Of a stretch of 42,008 bases of DNA, positions 23,872 to 31,774 are shown piece after piece. The notes beneath the pieces were generated by a model, which saw nothing but the letters and a program-made list of their open reading frames with translations, made no database searches and was not told the DNA's origin. Source of the stretch: Vulcanimicrobiota bacterium (lineage in GTDB: Bacteria; Vulcanimicrobiota; Xenobia; Xenobiales; Xenobiaceae); contig CALUQR010000012.1 in NCBI GenBank assembly GCA_944322965.1, positions 1 to 42,008 on the forward strand. The letters are read 5' to 3'. The first letter of the stretch is position 1. Each line of letters starts with the position of its first letter. Position numbers and translations under genes: made by a program.

Positions 23872-25815
23872 TTGGCCCCTTCCGCTCCCCACTCTGCCTC
23901 TCCCCTGCCCTTTGAAGTGGCTATGGAGCGCTGGTTAGGCGCCTTCTACCACCTCTGCGCGGCTGCCGAGCGCGGGGAAGAGGTCCTCGAGGATATACCT
24001 AGCGCCGAGGCTAGGGGGCGGATCTTAGCTAGGCCCGCCATAGCTCGCCTCTCTTCCCCTCAGATCTTTTCAGCCGCTCTCGACGGCTTGGCCTTAAGTT
24101 CGCAAAGGCTCCTCTCAGCCTCCCCCACTCAGCCCGCCCTCTTCCAGCTGGGGCGCGATTGCCACCTGCTCGCTCGGGGGGCACCCTTGCCGGCGGGTTG
24201 CGATGTGGTCTTGCCCTTAGAAGAGGTCCGCTTCCAGGGGGTAGAGGTCCAGGTGAGCGCTCCCTCTGAACCCTGGCGCAACGTGCGTCCCATAGGCGAA
24301 GATATTGAAGAGGGGGCGGTCCTAGCCCCTCGGGGCATGCAATTGCGCTGGATGGATATTGGGGCCCTCTTAGTGGGAGGCGTAGAGCGGGTGACCGTCT
24401 ATCGGCGTCCGCATCTAGCCGTCGTCAATGTGGGCGCGCGCAGCGTCCCTCCCGGCATCCCTCTCCGCCAAGGGGAAGAGGTAGACGCTACGGGGGTGAC
24501 CATGCAGGGCTTATTGCGCGAGCTAGGAGCGGAGCCTAGCCTCTTCAATCTGCGCCTGGGCCCCAATCTCGAGCGCATAGGCCAGGAGTTAGCGGCTATA
24601 GTAGCTGGGCACGATCTCAGCTTAGTCATTGTAGAGCCCAACGAAGGTTTGGCGGAATTAAAGAGCTTAATCGCTACCTTAGGCGAGGTTATCGCCGAAA
24701 ATATCGCCCTCCGACCGGGAGAGGAGATTATCTTAGCCCGCGTGGAGGGACGCCCCACTTTAGTCGCTCCCTACTATCCGGGGGCGGTCTGGGTGGCCTG
24801 CCAGTCCTTCCTCAATCCCCTAGTGGAATTGATGTTGGGGCGATCTTCCCCTCCGCCGGAGGTCGTCGAGTGGGCCCGCTTAGCCCACTCCTTAGAGGCC
24901 CCTCCCCCCTACCGGGAGTTGGTACGCGTCTCTTTGGGCTTAGTCCAAGGGCAGCGGGTGGCCGTGCCGCGCTTAGGGGGCAGCGATCTCACTATGGAGT
25001 TGGTGCGCTGCGACGGATTAGTCTTATTGAGTCCTCCCGTCAACAAGTTGCCAGCTGGGGGCGAGGTCTTAGTGAAAAGGCTCGCCCCTCTGCGCTCTAT
25101 CGAGCGCCACCTCATCGCCATGGGCACCCAGGACGTGTGCGTCAAATTACTGAGCAAGTACTGCCTGCTCCGCCCCCATCCCCTCTCTATCATCTGGTAC
25201 GGCCAAGATAGCCAATCTAGTTTCCAAAGCTTGCGCCAAGGGCTCTGCCATTTGGCCGCCTTGCACATCTTCGACCCTCAGAGCGGTAGTTACAATATCC
25301 CCTACTTGGAGAATGAAGCTCGCGGCTTAGAGATCCTCTTAGTAAACCTCTATAAGAGGCAGTTGGGCTTAGTCGTAGCGGCGGGCAATCCCTTGAAGAT
25401 TACCTCTCTTAAAGATCTCTTGCGCCCCGAAGTGCGCTTTGTCAATCGCCCCTTAGGCTCGGGGACGCGCAGCCTCTTAGATTGGAAATTGGCCCAAGAG
25501 GGGATCTCCCCGCAGGAGATTCGCGGTTTCGCCCATTGCGTCCACAACCATTTGGAGGTAGCCGCCGAAGTGGCGGCCGGGAAGGCCGACGTCGGTCTCT
25601 CTCTGCCCGCCGCGGCCCGCGCTTTGGGTTTAGATTATCTGCCCTGCCTGCCCGAATCGCTCGATTTGGCTATCCCTCGCTCTAGCTTAGAGCATCCCGC
25701 CCTCTCCGACTTCTTAGCCGTCTTACAGAGCGAGGAGTTTAGAAAGGAGAGCGCTCGCTCTCTGCCCTTCTACGACTTTAGCCGCTCCGGGCAAAAGCTC
25801 TGGCAAAACTTCTAA
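23872..25815 (+). CDS. MoeA-like / PBP-like fusion protein with degenerate MoeA active site
   Basis: The first 405 or so residues follow MoeA: FSAALDGLAL (68-74), PLPAGCDVVLPLEEV (106-120), NVRPIGEDIEEG (137-148) and the domain IV segment from about 345. A PBP-like domain follows (about 410-640, with LAALHIFDPQSGSYNIPYL, RPLGSGTRSLLDWKL). MoeA inserts molybdenum into molybdopterin, and MoeA-PBP fusions are known. Here the usual TGDEL motif reads NVGARSV (186-192), the GGVS-type loop reads VEPNEGLAEL, and LPGNP reads YYPGAV, so catalysis is doubtful. The start is TTG after AGGAGG. No other Mo-cofactor genes lie in the window. Its stop is 4 nt from the convergent M16 gene. Confidence 0.85.
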   Translation: MAPSAPHSASPLPFEVAMERWLGAFYHLCAAAERGEEVLEDIPSAEARGRILARPAIARLSSPQIFSAALDGLALSSQRLLSASPTQPALFQLGRDCHLLARGAPLPAGCDVVLPLEEVRFQGVEVQVSAPSEPWRNVRPIGEDIEEGAVLAPRGMQLRWMDIGALLVGGVERVTVYRRPHLAVVNVGARSVPPGIPLRQGEEVDATGVTMQGLLRELGAEPSLFNLRLGPNLERIGQELAAIVAGHDLSLVIVEPNEGLAELKSLIATLGEVIAENIALRPGEEIILARVEGRPTLVAPYYPGAVWVACQSFLNPLVELMLGRSSPPPEVVEWARLAHSLEAPPPYRELVRVSLGLVQGQRVAVPRLGGSDLTMELVRCDGLVLLSPPVNKLPAGGEVLVKRLAPLRSIERHLIAMGTQDVCVKLLSKYCLLRPHPLSIIWYGQDSQSSFQSLRQGLCHLAALHIFDPQSGSYNIPYLENEARGLEILLVNLYKRQLGLVVAAGNPLKITSLKDLLRPEVRFVNRPLGSGTRSLLDWKLAQEGISPQEIRGFAHCVHNHLEVAAEVAAGKADVGLSLPAAARALGLDYLPCLPESLDLAIPRSSLEHPALSDFLAVLQSEEFRKESARSLPFYDFSRSGQKLWQNF

Positions 25816-25819
25816 AATT

Positions 25820-27250
25820 CTACCAGTCGAAGTAGAAGCGGCCTCCGGGGCGAGCGATAATGAGCGTAGGCTCTATGAGATACTTATTGGCTACGCGCAC
25901 TACGTCTTGGGGGGTGACGCGAGCCAGCTCGGCGGGGAAACGGGCGTCCGCTTCGTAACCGGCTCCCGAAAGTTCGGCCATCCCCAGATGGAGAGCCTTG
26001 CCGCTCATCGTCTCCCGCTCTAAAAGATAGGTCCCCAACAATTTTTCCCGGACCTCTTGCAATTCCAAGGGGGTCATGCCCTCCCGCTTGAGGCGATCGA
26101 TCTCCGCTAACATGCGCCGCCTAGCCACCCCCACCGAGGTGGGCTTAGTGACGACGTGGCAGAGCAGATGGGAGGGTCCCAAAAGTTCTGGGTAGCGCGC
26201 TCCCACTTCGTAAGCTAGACCTCTATTTTCGCGCAACTCCGTCCACAGGCGGGAGGAGAGGCCCGCTCCCAAGGCCCCGTAGATGACGCGCATCGCGGCG
26301 AAATCGGAGCTCTGCAGAGAGGGCGCCTGGTAGCCCAATAAGACCCAAGCTAATTCGGAGCTAGAGTAGAGGTAGACCTCGCGCTCTACGGCCTGCGGCT
26401 CCCACTGCACCTCTAAGACCTGCTCTTTATTGGGAACGAGTCCCGCGCACGTGGCGCTGACAATCTTAAAGGCCTCTCGTCCGCTGATCTTACCGGCGCT
26501 GGTCAAGACGCTGCGATTGGGAGCGAAGTTGCGCTGATAGTAAGCGCTCAGCTCTTGGGGGGTGACCCGCTTAATGATGACCTCCACTGGATGGGGGGTG
26601 CGCTTATAAGGGTGCAATCTATAAAAACAGCTGAGAAAGATGCTATAGAGCTGGTCGTTAGAGGCTGAGGTCAAGGCGTTGAGCACTTGGCGGCGCGCTA
26701 ACTCCACCTCTGCCGCGCTAAATTGGGGGCGAGCCACAGCCTGGCAGAGGCGGCGCAACATCAAGAGGGAGTTGATGGGGGCGGTATTGATATTGATCCG
26801 ACAAAAATCGGGGGAGGTCCCCACGTCGACTAAGCTACCCGTAATCTCCACCACATCGTCGTTATGGCTATCGTTGGAGATGCGATTATTGAGGATCTGC
26901 AAGATGAGGGCGTTGTACCCTTGCTGGTTGCTCCCCTCTTGGCCTACGCCACAGCGCACTAAATAGTCGAAACTGACCAACTCTTGGGTGGGCTCTTCGG
27001 CGCTCAAATAGACTAAGCCATTCTCCAAGACGCGCTTAGTGACCGCGGCCGCTTTGGCGCTGAGCGCGGGGGCCCCCGAGAGGGTGTAATTGTCGATGGT
27101 AAAGGTCTGGGCGGGGCGTCCCCAATTGGGGGGCTTAATATCGATGGGCTCCGCCTCTAAAGATTTGAGCGTCGGCTGGGCCGCTAAGGACCAGCTACTT
27201 ACCAAGCAGAGTAACAGCCCTAAGAAAAGTCTCAGCCAGAGCCCTCTCAC
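25820..27250 (-). CDS. M16-family peptidase subunit lacking the HxxEH site
   Basis: The 476-aa protein has a signal peptide (LFLGLLLCLVSSWSLAAQ) and two M16 domains. Where an active subunit has HFFEH, this one reads GYNALILQIL, so it cannot bind zinc. Family segments include RSVLTSAGKISG, SSRLWTELRENRGLAYEVGARY and REKLLGTYLLERETMSGKA. In periplasmic M16B pairs the inactive subunit supplies the substrate-binding half of a heterodimer. The start GTG overlaps the stop of the active subunit (GTGA), so the two are made together. Confidence 0.9.
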   Translation of the reverse strand: MRGLWLRLFLGLLLCLVSSWSLAAQPTLKSLEAEPIDIKPPNWGRPAQTFTIDNYTLSGAPALSAKAAAVTKRVLENGLVYLSAEEPTQELVSFDYLVRCGVGQEGSNQQGYNALILQILNNRISNDSHNDDVVEITGSLVDVGTSPDFCRININTAPINSLLMLRRLCQAVARPQFSAAEVELARRQVLNALTSASNDQLYSIFLSCFYRLHPYKRTPHPVEVIIKRVTPQELSAYYQRNFAPNRSVLTSAGKISGREAFKIVSATCAGLVPNKEQVLEVQWEPQAVEREVYLYSSSELAWVLLGYQAPSLQSSDFAAMRVIYGALGAGLSSRLWTELRENRGLAYEVGARYPELLGPSHLLCHVVTKPTSVGVARRRMLAEIDRLKREGMTPLELQEVREKLLGTYLLERETMSGKALHLGMAELSGAGYEADARFPAELARVTPQDVVRVANKYLIEPTLIIARPGGRFYFDW

Positions 27251-28620
27251 GACTTAGCCTCCCGCTCCGCCCGCTCGCCCGCCTTGGGAGCGGGGGGCGT
27301 ACCCTTTAAGAGGACGCAGTAGTAGCCGCCCGCCAGATAGCGCTTAGCGACCTCTATAATATCTTCCCTACTTACGGCTTCGATGCGCTCTAAATAGGTA
27401 TCTACAAAATGGAGATCGTCTATAGAGGCGTAGTAACCTAAATTGTCGGCCAAACCGGCGTTAGTCTCGGTAGCGAAGGTATGGTTACTGCGCAAAAAGG
27501 CCTTAGCGCGGCGCAGATCGCGATCGCTAAAACGCCCCTCGCAGACTTGGCGCACGATAGAGAGCAGATCCTTTTTGATCCGCTCCTCTTGGCCCACCTG
27601 CCCCACCCCGTAGAGCCCTATCAAACCGGGGAAGCGCTGGGTAGCGAATTGGACGCCACCCTCTTGGAGGCGCCCCTTATTGACTAATTGGCGATTGATA
27701 AGCGAACCGCGCCCTAAACCCACTAAAAAGGAGAGCACATCGACTTGATAGATCTCCGGCTTATCGTGGACTGAGGGACCCACGAAGGCCAACATCACCA
27801 TGCTGAGGGGCAGGCGCGAAGATTGGACCTGCTGGACTTCGCCCGCGGGCGGCTTAATGGGAGCGTAATTACTGATAATCCGCCGTTGGGGGCGCGTAAA
27901 ATTAGCGAATTCCCGGCGCAAGAGGGCCAACATCGGTTCCCGCCGGAAATCGCCCACTACGATGACCGTAGTGCGCTCCGGGGAGATAAAGGTATCTCTA
28001 AACTTTAAAAAATCGGCCCGATTAAAGGAGCGGATAGTGCTCTCCGTACCGATAATGGGCAGCGAGTAGGGATGGTGTTCCCCGTAGGCCATCTCGCTCA
28101 CCAACTGGTTGACGATGCGCGGCGGACTCTCTAAGCCCATGCGATACTCTTCTAATACCGCATTGCGCTCTTGATCGATCCCCTCTTGATCGAGTTCCGC
28201 ATTCTTGAGGGCGTCCGCTAAAAGTTCCATCCCCTCCAAGGCGTGGCGCGAGGGCAGATTGATAAAGTAGTGGGTAAAGTCGCGACTAGTCATAGCGTTC
28301 GTCTGCCCACCCAAAGCCTCGATGGCCCGTTTAAATTGGTGGCCCGTCAGACTGGGGGTACCCCGGAAGAAGAGATGCTCAAAGAAGTGGGAGATACCCA
28401 TCGTCTCTATATTCTCTTCAAAGCCCCCTACCTTACAGAAGATATTGAGCGAACAGAGGGGCGCCCGGGGATTCTCGTAGAGAACCAGACGCATACCGTT
28501 GGGCAAGACTTCCGTATAGTAGTCGGCTCGCGGAGCCCCCCACGCTAAAGTAGCTCCCCAAAGGAGACAGAGGAAGAATACTGAGAGCCAGCGGCCGCAA
28601 ATGACGATCTGGTAGCGCAT
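27247..28620 (-). CDS. M16-family zinc peptidase, catalytic subunit
   Basis: This is a periplasmic zinc metallopeptidase of the insulinase/pitrilysin family. The inverted zinc motif HFFEH is in GISHFFEHLFFRGT, and the third ligand Glu is in ERNAVLEEYRM about 75 residues on. A signal peptide (WLSVFFLCLLWGATLAWGA) begins after the ATG at 28620, which I prefer to the far upstream TTG at 28665 since it gives a clean signal and has an AGGA/AGAGGG site. The product is 457 aa. It partners the inactive subunit just downstream, and the gene follows the tRNA terminator. Confidence 0.93.
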   Translation of the reverse strand: MRYQIVICGRWLSVFFLCLLWGATLAWGAPRADYYTEVLPNGMRLVLYENPRAPLCSLNIFCKVGGFEENIETMGISHFFEHLFFRGTPSLTGHQFKRAIEALGGQTNAMTSRDFTHYFINLPSRHALEGMELLADALKNAELDQEGIDQERNAVLEEYRMGLESPPRIVNQLVSEMAYGEHHPYSLPIIGTESTIRSFNRADFLKFRDTFISPERTTVIVVGDFRREPMLALLRREFANFTRPQRRIISNYAPIKPPAGEVQQVQSSRLPLSMVMLAFVGPSVHDKPEIYQVDVLSFLVGLGRGSLINRQLVNKGRLQEGGVQFATQRFPGLIGLYGVGQVGQEERIKKDLLSIVRQVCEGRFSDRDLRRAKAFLRSNHTFATETNAGLADNLGYYASIDDLHFVDTYLERIEAVSREDIIEVAKRYLAGGYYCVLLKGTPPAPKAGERAEREAKS

Positions 28621-28682
28621 ACCCTCTAATCCTACTAAAAAAGCGTCCTTTTCACTAGCCCCCAAATCTTTGCCCCAAGGAA

Positions 28683-28718
28683 AGAACCGGCGCGAGGGGG
28701 GGGAACAGCGCCGGTTCT
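28683..28718 (-). terminator. Terminator after the tRNA-Gln/tRNA-Glu unit
   Basis: A perfect 11-bp stem (AGAACCGGCGC and its complement) has a loop containing eight C and a tail of TTTCCTT on the minus strand. It begins 4 nt past the tRNA-Glu CCA. Confidence 0.85.
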
Positions 28719-28721
28719 AAA

Positions 28722-28798
28722 TGGTACCGCGTACGGGATTCGAACCCGTGATTTTCGCCGTGAGAGGGCGACGTCCTGATCCTCTAGACCAACGCGGC
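28722..28798 (-). tRNA. tRNA-Glu (anticodon CUC), CCA encoded
   Basis: Acceptor GCCGCGT/ACGCGGT, anticodon stem TCGCC/GGCGA around CTCTCAC (anticodon CTC), T arm ACGGG-TTCGAAT-CCCGT and encoded CCA. It is the second tRNA of a two-gene transcript. Confidence 0.96.
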
Positions 28799-28818
28799 AT
28801 ATATAATTGGGCGGTAAA

Positions 28819-28892
28819 TGGCTGCCGAGGAAGGATTTGAACCCTCACGTACGGATCCAGAGTCCGCTGTCCTACCATTAGACGACTCGGCA
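28819..28892 (-). tRNA. tRNA-Gln (anticodon CUG), CCA encoded
   Basis: Acceptor TGCCGAG/CTCGGCA, D arm TCGTCTAATGGTAGGACA typical of tRNA-Gln, anticodon loop CTCTGGA (anticodon CTG), T arm GAGGG-TTCAAAT-CCTTC and encoded CCA with discriminator G. Confidence 0.96.
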
Positions 28893-28959
28893 TTGAGTCC
28901 TTCTACCTGCGGCTCCAGTTTTTACTAGAACCGCGCCTCTCTCTTGAGGACGTGAGGAT

Positions 28960-28988
28960 TATAAACAGCCCTGCCTATCTTGTCAAGC
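28960..28988 (-). promoter_or_regulatory. Perfect consensus promoter of the tRNA-Gln/Glu unit
   Basis: TTGACA (28983-28988) and TATAAT (28960-28965) match the sigma70 consensus at every position with a 17-base spacer on the minus strand. Transcription would start near 28953. Confidence 0.93.
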
Positions 28989-28999
28989 GCTTGGCCTAA

Positions 29000-29031
29000 A
29001 AAAATAAGTCGGCTCTTTAAGAGCCGACTGG
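29000..29031 (-). terminator. Intrinsic terminator after the Pro-rich YHS-like gene
   Basis: AGTCGGCTCTT and AAGAGCCGACT form a perfect 11-bp inverted repeat, followed on the minus strand by TA and seven T. It closes the pheS-pheT operon end, just ahead of the tRNA promoter. Confidence 0.92.
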
Positions 29032-29048
29032 AGCGCTCTCTCCCCCGC

Positions 29049-30779
29049 CTACTGGGGCGGCAAGACCTCCTCATCGCTAATAGGTCCCTCCAAGTTGGGC
29101 GGCGGAGGCTGAGGGGCGCTGGCCGAGCTCGAGGCCTCTGGCGCTGCCGCCTCGGGAGGGGGCACGTCGCTATAACTGGGCGGGGGCAGGCTCTCCCCTC
29201 CAGAGGCGGAGCCGCTCTCTGCCGCGGGCGGAACGGCGCTAGAAGGGCTCAGAGGCGGCTCAAAGTCGCGGGCGCTGGGCTCGGCCGTCTCTCCGCTAGG
29301 GGCGATCACACTCTTATCTTCGGAGGCCTCTATCCTCTGGTCGGGACTAAAGTCCTGATCCTCTACCCTCTCTGGAGGGGCGGAGGGTTGGGGCAGGACG
29401 GACTCCACCTGCTGGCGCAGAGGCTCCGCCTGTCCCTCTAATAAGGGCCTCCCGTCCGGACCTACGATGCGAATCTGCGTAGAGCCCGAACCGCTTTCTA
29501 CATCCTGGACTCGCACTTTAATGCGCGGCTTGACGTAGCGGGTGGGATCTTCAGAGAAGGCCCGCATATTGGCCTCGTTCTCAAAGATAAAGGTCGTACC
29601 GTAGACCTCTAAACGGTAAGGGGAAGTACTAGAAACCGGCTTTTTGGAGACTGGATCGGTAGAACTATACTCCTCTAAAATATTGGCCGGTAAGGTGGGA
29701 ATGGGCTCTTTGGGGACGGGCAACTTCTCAGGGGGCGGCGCCATAGAGGCGTTATACCAAACTAAGAAGATAGTAATGGCCAAAAAGGCCACCCCAGCCA
29801 CCAAAAGCCAACCGACGGGAGGGATACCTAAGGGCCCAATGGAGGATAATTTAGAACGACCGCTAGAGGAGCGCCCGCTGCCACTCCGGGTTGAGGAATC
29901 GCTCTCCGCTTTACTCCCCGTACTACTCTCCGAGCTAGAACTTTCCAAAATGGGGGCTTGGCGGGCATACTTAGCCGAGGCCATACTAGCCCATTGGGCG
30001 CTAGCCGAACTCTTGGCGGAAGAGACCGCTTGAGAAGGCTTCCAACCCTCGCCTTCTAAGACGGAATTAGCGGGCGCCTCCTCCTTAGGCTTAGCTTCCA
30101 CCTGGGGCTCTGCAGGCTCCATAGGGTTAGGCGCAGGAGGGGGAGCGGAGGATTTTTGGCGCAACTCTAAGAGCTGCTGGGCCGACTCTTCCGAGAGAGG
30201 GGGCAAAGTCTTCTCTAATTCGGGCGCGAGGGCAGGCTGGCTGGGGGGCATCACCTGGGTGCTAGCCCCCAACTGAGGCGCTTCACCCCCGCTGGGCGCC
30301 GGGGCCGCGGGCGGAGCTTGGGGGGCTCTCTGCGGGTAAGGGGCTCGGGCGTAAGGGTTAGGATTCTGGGGCCCGGCATAAGGCGCCCCGGCCGCCGGAG
30401 GGTAAGCGGGAGGATAGGCGGGCGGATACTGCCCGGGATAAGCGGGCGGAGGATAGCCGCCGGGACCGGCGTAGGGCGGAGGCGGTCCGTAACCTGGGGG
30501 CGGAGGGTAAGGCGGGGGATAAGGCGCCCCTCCATAGGGGGGATAAGGAGCGTAGCCCGGCTGCTGTTGGTAACCAGGGCTGTATCCTAAGGCCACTTGA
30601 GCGTAGCCCGGCCCCGCCTGGTGGCAACTCAAATCGACGGGCCCGCTCCCCGGACGGACTCCGCTCCTGGGAGGCGCCTGGGCCTGAGGATCAAAGCCTA
30701 AAGGGGCTTGGTCGCCATAACGCTCTCTACCACCGGGGGTGGGAGGAGGCGGAGGATAGGGGGGGTGCTGATTATCCAC
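29049..30779 (-). CDS. Pro-rich membrane protein with a cysteine-less YHS-like domain
   Basis: The 576-aa product begins with about 170 residues of Pro/Tyr/Gly repeats (YPPAYPPAYPPA). A Ser/Ala/Glu-rich segment follows, then one membrane helix (323-342, GWLLVAGVAFLAITIFLVWY). After it comes a segment matching the YHS pattern (375-416): DPVSKKPV, YRLEVYGTTFIFENEANMRAF and DPTRYV. YHS domains normally read DPVCGM and FC..C; here the Cys positions are Ser, Lys and Glu/Asn, so metal binding is unlikely. The tail is Pro/Ser/Glu-rich. The start is GTG after GAGG. It ends the pheS-pheT-secreted protein operon. The function is unknown. Confidence 0.75.
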   Translation of the reverse strand: MDNQHPPYPPPPPTPGGRERYGDQAPLGFDPQAQAPPRSGVRPGSGPVDLSCHQAGPGYAQVALGYSPGYQQQPGYAPYPPYGGAPYPPPYPPPPGYGPPPPYAGPGGYPPPAYPGQYPPAYPPAYPPAAGAPYAGPQNPNPYARAPYPQRAPQAPPAAPAPSGGEAPQLGASTQVMPPSQPALAPELEKTLPPLSEESAQQLLELRQKSSAPPPAPNPMEPAEPQVEAKPKEEAPANSVLEGEGWKPSQAVSSAKSSASAQWASMASAKYARQAPILESSSSESSTGSKAESDSSTRSGSGRSSSGRSKLSSIGPLGIPPVGWLLVAGVAFLAITIFLVWYNASMAPPPEKLPVPKEPIPTLPANILEEYSSTDPVSKKPVSSTSPYRLEVYGTTFIFENEANMRAFSEDPTRYVKPRIKVRVQDVESGSGSTQIRIVGPDGRPLLEGQAEPLRQQVESVLPQPSAPPERVEDQDFSPDQRIEASEDKSVIAPSGETAEPSARDFEPPLSPSSAVPPAAESGSASGGESLPPPSYSDVPPPEAAAPEASSSASAPQPPPPNLEGPISDEEVLPPQ

Positions 30780-30798
30780 GGGCTTTTCCTCACATCAA

Positions 30799-31731
30799 TT
30801 AAGGTAGGAGCTGACCCCAGACTTGGAGATCGAGCTTAGCGGCCGCCTGACTGTCGCGCTGCAGTTTACTATTCCAGCGCTGCAGACGGCTCACCGCATC
30901 GGGGCTGCGGTCTTTTTGTAAGAGGATTACCGCCTCGGCAAAGCGCGCCAAACTGCTCCACTCTTGGGCGTAGGCTTTATGTAAAGCGCTAAGATCCGCA
31001 CTGGGGGAGAGGCGCTCCCAGTCCCTGCCCAACTGGCGCACGGAGGGTAAAATAGTCAAGGGCTTGCCCTTCCGCTCCTGCGCTATCTCCTCTAAAGCCG
31101 CTAAGATCGCTTGGGAAAAGGAGAGTTCTTGCAATTGGTACTGGATGAGGTCCCGCTGGAAACGGTAGTACTCCACTAGTTTGGCCGGAGGCGCGGCGGG
31201 ACCGCGGCGCTCACTAGAGCGCTTAGCCGCCTCTTGCGCCCCCTCTAAAAGGAGATTTATCCCTTTGGCCCGCAAGCGCAAGTAGCGAGACTGGGCGGCG
31301 TAGGTCGCCTCTTCGCCCGTCTGCAACTTTAAGAGCTCGCCCCGCCGGCCTATGGGAGCCGCCGCCACCTTAGCCGCCGCCTTGATCTGGGCCAGCTGGC
31401 GCCGCCCTAAATCGATAGCGCCGGCCCGCAGCGTCTGGTCTTGCCCCTCTAGACGCACTAGCTGGCTGAAAGCGCTCTGCCCTTCCCTTTGCAACTTGGC
31501 CAGCTGGGCTTGGGCTTTATCCGTAGGTAGCCGCCCTTGGGAGAAGTTTTTGAGCGCCTGACCGCTCGCCAAAAGGCAAGCCCTCTGACGCTCTAAGATC
31601 TGGGCCAGTTGATAGTCGGAGCGGGCCCAGTGGGACCAACTGAAGCTAGCGGGGGCCGCTCCCAAGGGGAGCATACTGACCCAGAGCAATAGTAACCCCC
31701 AACTTAGGACCCGCCCTTTAGTCCACGCCAT
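30799..31731 (-). CDS. Secreted helical protein of unknown function
   Basis: I recognise no family. The 310-aa product (from the ATG at 31731, with GGGAG 8 nt upstream; a GTG at 31746 is the alternative) has a clear Sec signal peptide (VLSWGLLLLWVSMLPLGAAPA). The rest is predicted helical and rich in Ala, Leu, Gln and Arg, with segments such as LAKLQREGQSAFSQLVRLEGQD, YYRFQRDLIQYQLQELSFSQAILAALEEIAQE and LSALHKAYAQEWSSLARFAEA. It probably forms a periplasmic helical bundle. It sits 44 nt after pheT and 20 nt before the Pro-rich YHS-like gene. Confidence 0.75.
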   Translation of the reverse strand: MAWTKGRVLSWGLLLLWVSMLPLGAAPASFSWSHWARSDYQLAQILERQRACLLASGQALKNFSQGRLPTDKAQAQLAKLQREGQSAFSQLVRLEGQDQTLRAGAIDLGRRQLAQIKAAAKVAAAPIGRRGELLKLQTGEEATYAAQSRYLRLRAKGINLLLEGAQEAAKRSSERRGPAAPPAKLVEYYRFQRDLIQYQLQELSFSQAILAALEEIAQERKGKPLTILPSVRQLGRDWERLSPSADLSALHKAYAQEWSSLARFAEAVILLQKDRSPDAVSRLQRWNSKLQRDSQAAAKLDLQVWGQLLP

Positions 31732-31774
31732 CTTTACCACTCCCACTATCTACCTCTACCTCGTAAGTTCCGCT

